This document shows positions 59,314 through 64,000 of a stretch of 64,000 bases of DNA, piece after piece. This DNA is from Arachidicoccus ginsenosidivorans. GTDB lineage: Bacteria; Bacteroidota; Bacteroidia; Chitinophagales; Chitinophagaceae. A program made the translations under genes and the position numbers. Location: the NCBI RefSeq assembly GCF_007971385.1, contig NZ_CP042434.1, positions 5,208,001 to 5,272,000 of the forward strand. The letters run 5' to 3'. The notes below the pieces were generated by a model, which was not told the origin of the DNA, searched no databases, and saw only the letters and a program-made list of their open reading frames with translations. Within the stretch, counting starts at the first letter, position 1. Each line of letters begins with the position of its first letter.

Positions 59314-59862
59314 CTAAAAACCTTTTACCGTCTCAATAAGATAATCCTGGGAAGAACCATCTGCCGCCCTAACTGTGTAAATCTGATCATTTGTAAAATC
59401 CCCCGCTTCGCCTAAGGTAGGTGCATCTCCCTTGGGACTGATCGTCGCCGCATCGGAAATAGTCATGTACACCCATAACTTACTTAATTGATCCTTTTGA
59501 ATTAAATTCTCAAACTGCTTGAAAAGCATTTGTTTGGATACAGAACCTGTTGGCCCGGCTTTTAAAACAGAATTTTGATCATAAGTCAGGGTTGTTCTAA
59601 ATCCAGTCATTCCATCCTGGTCAATTTTCTCCACATTTTTATAGAAAAGCACTTCACAGACTCTACCTTCCATTATTTGCTCACTGGCTGTACCTTTTTG
59701 CAGTGTATCGTTATACAAGAATCTATAGGTATAATCAACCGTCGTAAGCAATTTATCGCTGGAGTTAACCAGGTTTTCCATGCCGCTTTTCAAACAACTT
59801 GAAAAAAGTAAGCAGGTCCCCAATACCAAGGAGCAGAAAAATCCGTTTACAAACTTATTCAT
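59314..59862 (-). CDS. Surface lipoprotein of the utilisation locus
   Basis: 182 residues with lipoprotein signal FFCSLVLGTCLLFSSC (Cys at about residue 23). The mature part (VDYTYRFLYNDTLQKGT, EGRVCEVLFYKNVEKID) has a beta-rich composition. The position directly downstream of susD suggests a surface glycan-binding or accessory protein, as in many Sus-like systems. No family is recognised. Confidence 0.6.
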   Translation of the reverse strand: MNKFVNGFFCSLVLGTCLLFSSCLKSGMENLVNSSDKLLTTVDYTYRFLYNDTLQKGTASEQIMEGRVCEVLFYKNVEKIDQDGMTGFRTTLTYDQNSVLKAGPTGSVSKQMLFKQFENLIQKDQLSKLWVYMTISDAATISPKGDAPTLGEAGDFTNDQIYTVRAADGSSQDYLIETVKGF

Positions 59863-59887
59863 ATATATTTATTTTTAAATTTAAAAA

Positions 59888-61749
59888 CTATTCCCATCCT
59901 GGATTTTGCGCCACACCTGATTGTAACCGAAATGTTTCATTAATGGGCAAAAGATAACGTTTAGGAGAGAAACGAGCTTCACCAACCGCATTATTATCCG
60001 TAAAAAAAGAATATGATTTGCCGTCCCTTGAAATCCGTATTCCTCGTAGCGCACCTTGGAGTTCCGGGATGACATACCCACTATTAACATAACGGCCGTC
60101 TTTCACTCCACCGGAAGTTCTCATACCCCATCGCAACAATGACCAATAATAATCATTATCCTCATAAACCATCTCTACATTGCGTTCTTTTTTATAGGCT
60201 TCAAATAGCGTATTACCCCAATTATTACCTGTCAAAGGAGTAAGATAAGCCATTACCTTATCCGCATTAAAACCACCATGCTTAATCATTGTAGGTGCAA
60301 TATATTTTTTAGCAGCTTCAAAGTCTCCTTTCATAAGATAGGCCTCCGCCATATTCAGATAAGCCTCCCCATATCGAAGGACAACATATAAATAATCCAG
60401 TTTTTGATCTGAGGGGCTAGGTAAACTCACGACTTTATCGTAGAAATATTTCAACATGCAATAACCTGTGGAAGAATTATAATTTTCTGTATTTCCCGCC
60501 TTATAGCCATATTCTTGTTCGGATCCTTCATTAATTTTGCTGTTCGCATTACTCACATTGCCGTCTCTTCTGAAAAAGACCCTCACCTGATTATCAAAAT
60601 ACAAACAACTATCGTACAAAATGGAAGCGTAGAATCTTTGGTCTCTTTTCTTTGTATCGCTGAAATACATTTTTTCATCGACATTTTTCCCTGTGGAAAC
60701 ATAAGAGGCTTTATCCCACTGCCTGATAGTACCATCAACGTCTGCCACCAAATAATCATCCACAAGATCCTGTGTTGGCCATGCACCACCATCCATTCCC
60801 CAGAAATTCATGGTCACACTAATTGGAAAATGTTGTTGGGCATAGGCGGAAAATTTTCCCGTAGACCATAATCCCTGATATTGCATAGGCGTATCGTACA
60901 GAGAAGAGTTTGTTTTATTGCGCTCCCTGCCTAAGATAATTTCCTTGGAAGCAATGGCCGTTTCATAAGACCGAAACATATCCGCATAAGGGCTTAACTG
61001 TGAACCTTCCGCATTTAGCCCTAGCGCCTGACCAGACTTAATGACCTTATCATAATAGGTACTGTTGGCTATTCCGCCATCGACATAAGCCGCTGCCTGT
61101 AGCCCAACACGCATTAGTAATGCATTAGCGGCACTTGAGCTAGCCCTACCCCGCTCAGCAGTTGCAGGTAATGTCCCAGCCGCATCCTCTAAATCCGATA
61201 TAATAAAATCATAGGTATCTTTTATGGATGCCCTAGGAATTTGCAGATCATCGTCCAAGGTAAGGATTTTATCAATAATTTGAAGACCACCATATTGTTT
61301 CGCATACATAAAATAATGTGCTGCACGCAAAAAATGCAGTTCTCCCATTGCCCTTTTTTTGAATTCATCAGAGAACGTATTGCTGGCCTGAATATTGGCC
61401 ATAGCCGTATGAATACGCCATAAAAGCCCGTAATCCAACCAACCATAATTATCTGTCTTACTCATGAGTTCTGCCCTGTCACGGGACCAATAAGCACTAT
61501 TTAAAGTCCCTGTCATGGCATTTTTTGTACAGCTTTCTGACCTAGCAGCATTAGGAGATGCATAGGCGGCCATCCATGAATCATTTCCCAAGACATCTGC
61601 ATATAGTTGATAAATAAAGGCAGTAGTCAGGTTTTCACTGCTCCAGGTTTGTTCACCGGTAATTTTGTCATACGGTTCCGTATCCAAGTAATGTTTGCAA
61701 GAGGAAATTAGAAAGCTCAGACAGATCAGAAAGAATATATTTTTTTCAT
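59888..61749 (-). CDS. SusD/RagB family nutrient-binding lipoprotein, one apparent deletion
   Basis: The open frame begins at 61687 without a signal. Restoring one base in the T7 run 61740-61746 joins it to an ATG at 61749 (MKKNIFFLICLSFLISSC), a lipoprotein signal, giving about 620 residues. SusD features: MAELHFLRAAHYF-type tetratricopeptide helices (KRAMGELHFLRAAHYFMY), LPATAERGRASSSAANALLMR and KERNVEMVYEDNDYYWSLLRWG. It binds glycan at the cell surface and forms the lid of the SusC transporter. It lies 16 bp after susC. Confidence 0.92.
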
Positions 61750-61765
61750 TATCATATTATTAGTG

Positions 61766-64000
61766 TTAGAAACCTAATTGAAAACCAATGGAATAAGTTT
61801 TCATCATCGGATAAGCGTATCCATCAAAATTATTCGCTTCAGGATCACCATACTTTACAGATGGCCCAATGGCTATTAAATTGACACCAGAAACAAATAT
61901 GTTGAGATGGTGCAGCCAGTCTAATTTTCTAAATGTTTCATATTTAAAGTCATAGGATAGTGTCAAAGATTTGAGCCTCACATAATTAGATTTTCTGGCC
62001 CAAAAATCCGAAGAGACATAATTATTATTATCATTCATGCTAGCGTTGCCTGGACGTGGGAAAGTTGCCTGGGTATTTTGAGCCGACCAATTATCATTTT
62101 GAAATTGAAAGTCCAGACGTCGTTCCCCTTCTGCCCCCATGGCTACTGTACTCATATAGGTTTCCCTGGCACCCGTTCCCTGAATATTCGCCAAAAGATT
62201 CCAGCCTTTTAATTGTGCTCCTACGTCAAAACCAAAAACAAACGTTGGCGAAGAATTATGACCAAATCGCACTTGGTCCTGTCCGTCTATTTTCCCGTCA
62301 CCATTGACATCTTGATACCATAAATCTCCTGGTCTTAAATCTCTGGCGGTGGTTCGTTTGGGATTATTCAGTATTTGTTCAGGTGTCGTATAAAACTTTG
62401 TTCCTATATAACCTGTACCCACATAATGACTTTCGTTTCCCTGATTTCTGATTCTTGGATTTAGCAATGTGAGACTGTCTTCATTGGTTTTAAAGGCAAT
62501 CGATTGGTAATAGGTAAAGTTAAATCCTGTAGATAGATTTATCTGACCAATTTTGGTTGAATACTTCAAGGAACCGTCCAGTCCCTGTAACCGGTCTTCA
62601 GCCTGTGAAACGATTAAAGGTAAATCATAGCCTAAAGGCGCTGTATAGCGAAACTTATTTGCAGAAAGGTAGCCTTTGGTCTTTTCAAAGAACCAGTCCA
62701 CCGTACCCTCTATTTTATTATTGAACATAAAAAAGTCGATTCCCATATCATATTTAGTGCGGGTATACCAGGTCATGTTAACACTGGGCGTAGGTCCTGG
62801 TGATACCGTATTGACTAAATTTCCATCGACGACATAGCCATTGGCGTTATAATTATAAGTGGGTAGATAGGCATAGAGGGAATGATCCACATTGTTTAAA
62901 CCAATCTCCCCATAGGACCCCCTTAATTTAAGGTAGTTTAGTATCTTACTACTCTTTATGCCTTCAAAAAACTTTTCTTCTGAAATAGCCCAGCCTCCTG
63001 ACACAGACGGGAAAAACCCCCATCTTTTTCCTGGTGCAAAATTATCTGATCCATCATACCTGCCAGCAAATTCTACCATATAACGCCTGTTATAATCATA
63101 ATGCAGTCTTCCGACATACCCCATACTGGCCTGCATACCTTCCGAATTGGACCCCGTAATGGTACTAGCATCTCCATTTTGTATCTGATGAATTTCAGTG
63201 GAATTAAATCCCCTTGATCCTGAAGACAATGAATTGGAATAATAATGCTGTCTAGTATGGACAATGGTCCCTTCTAGATTATGCATGGAACCAAATGATC
63301 TGATATAATCAGCCCGAATATTAAAATCATATTGACTGGTCATAAAACTCGACCGGTTAATGCTGATATTTCCAGGGTCTTCATGTGTCGCATTACCAGC
63401 TTCATCATAATAAGTGGCCGTCTGTATCCAATCAACCCTGTCCTGGGTCTGGATATTGTAATTGCCATTAAAAGCAAAACTTAATCCCGTAACATTGGGC
63501 ACCGCCCATTTCAAAGAACCTGAAAGTTGATTATAAACCGTCCTTAATTTTATATAACCGGGACTAAATAGCTGTAGCGCAGGATTATCAAATTGATTGG
63601 AGATGAGCCCTGAATCGGTAAATGGTTTTTCAAATGGATTACGATCTTCCAGTCTGGAATAAATTGTATAGGCTCCCGCTGGCGGATATTTCTCATCGCT
63701 AACTGTTCCATTTACATCTAAATCTATCGTCAACCCAATTTTATCAAATCGACTACTAACATTGGACCTGTAATTATACCGATTATAACTCAATGAATTG
63801 CCTTTATAAAGGCCTCCCTGACTCAGGGCATTTAAACTTCCAAAAAATCGTAGTCGCTCAGAACCTCCACTTAAGGAAACGGTATGCTCTTGTTGCGGTG
63901 CATAGTTTCTAAGCAATGTATTCTCCCAGTTTGTGTATTTATTCAGGTTTTGTGCGATTTCCTGCATTTCCTCAGCAGTCTTAAAAGCATACTTTCCCTG
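61766..64000 (-). CDS. SusC/RagA family TonB-dependent transporter, C-terminal part (cut by window edge)
   Basis: The frame is open to the right edge (745 codons). It holds a beta-barrel rich in Tyr/Asn strands: QEHTVSLSGGSERLRFFGSL, MVEFAGRYDGSDNFAPGKRWGFFPSVSGGW and RPGDLWYQDVNGDGKIDGQDQ. The latter two are hallmarks of SusC family barrels. The plug, TonB box and signal peptide are outside the window. It imports oligosaccharides through the outer membrane with SusD. First gene (of those seen) of the minus-strand locus. Confidence 0.93.
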   Translation of the reverse strand, partial: QGKYAFKTAEEMQEIAQNLNKYTNWENTLLRNYAPQQEHTVSLSGGSERLRFFGSLNALSQGGLYKGNSLSYNRYNYRSNVSSRFDKIGLTIDLDVNGTVSDEKYPPAGAYTIYSRLEDRNPFEKPFTDSGLISNQFDNPALQLFSPGYIKLRTVYNQLSGSLKWAVPNVTGLSFAFNGNYNIQTQDRVDWIQTATYYDEAGNATHEDPGNISINRSSFMTSQYDFNIRADYIRSFGSMHNLEGTIVHTRQHYYSNSLSSGSRGFNSTEIHQIQNGDASTITGSNSEGMQASMGYVGRLHYDYNRRYMVEFAGRYDGSDNFAPGKRWGFFPSVSGGWAISEEKFFEGIKSSKILNYLKLRGSYGEIGLNNVDHSLYAYLPTYNYNANGYVVDGNLVNTVSPGPTPSVNMTWYTRTKYDMGIDFFMFNNKIEGTVDWFFEKTKGYLSANKFRYTAPLGYDLPLIVSQAEDRLQGLDGSLKYSTKIGQINLSTGFNFTYYQSIAFKTNEDSLTLLNPRIRNQGNESHYVGTGYIGTKFYTTPEQILNNPKRTTARDLRPGDLWYQDVNGDGKIDGQDQVRFGHNSSPTFVFGFDVGAQLKGWNLLANIQGTGARETYMSTVAMGAEGERRLDFQFQNDNWSAQNTQATFPRPGNASMNDNNNYVSSDFWARKSNYVRLKSLTLSYDFKYETFRKLDWLHHLNIFVSGVNLIAIGPSVKYGDPEANNFDGYAYPMMKTYSIGFQLGF

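Overview
The window comes from a Bacteroidota chromosome, most likely Sphingobacteriales or Chitinophagaceae. The signs are SusC/SusD-type glycan uptake genes, type IX secretion (T9SS) C-terminal tails, a CTnDOT-like set of tra/mob genes, an RteC regulator, and Bacteroidota-type promoters (TTTG and TAnnTTTG). No rRNA or tRNA gene was recognised.

Layout. (1) 1-333: the start of a GH97 glycosidase running off the left edge. (2) 1.3-6.3 kb: an insertion-sequence graveyard holding an ISKra4 transposase fragment, a degenerate tyrosine recombinase plus IS91 transposase unit, and an IS605-type tnpB. (3) 6.3-30.6 kb: the core of an integrative conjugative element. It has a minus-strand tra operon (small membrane protein, traE, traF, traG, three VirB5/TraI-like genes, traJ, traK, traM, traN), an AraC regulator, rteC, a 2.8-kb satellite-repeat zone, then a coupling ATPase, a relaxase and two relaxosome proteins. 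No integrase of its own and no traO/P/Q were seen, so it looks truncated. (4) 30.6-43.2 kb: accessory DNA with a STAS/histidine-kinase-like ATPase/DUF4325 fusion, a VOC protein, two PD-(D/E)XK nuclease genes, a 2.53-kb insertion sequence with perfect 17-bp ends, two orphan T9SS tails, a DNA methyltransferase broken by a ~480-bp miniature element, and a DDE transposase. (5) 43.7-45.6 kb: a tetR-led operon of small membrane proteins. (6) 45.8-47.9 kb: a SusC plug remnant, a lipoprotein and a T9SS-tailed protein. (7) 48.5-64 kb: a minus-strand polysaccharide utilisation locus encoding SusC, SusD, a lipoprotein, a GH2 glycosidase, a metallophosphoesterase, a GH29 fucosidase, an SGNH hydrolase, a three-domain SGNH-alpha/beta-SGNH protein, a GH16 glycanase and an endonuclease/exonuclease/phosphatase-family protein. 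Together they suggest uptake and breakdown of an acylated, fucose- and galactose-containing glycan (inference).

Most striking points. A 143-bp satellite occurs in 14 copies, each carrying a palindrome, and is interrupted by a second 158-bp satellite. Several copies of an AraC-type operator, and an identical 22-bp motif, lie upstream of both the tra and the mob operons. About 18 genes across the whole window are each split by what looks like one missing base, usually in a homopolymer. This points to uncorrected assembly indels rather than real gene decay, so those genes are annotated here as single reconstructed genes.
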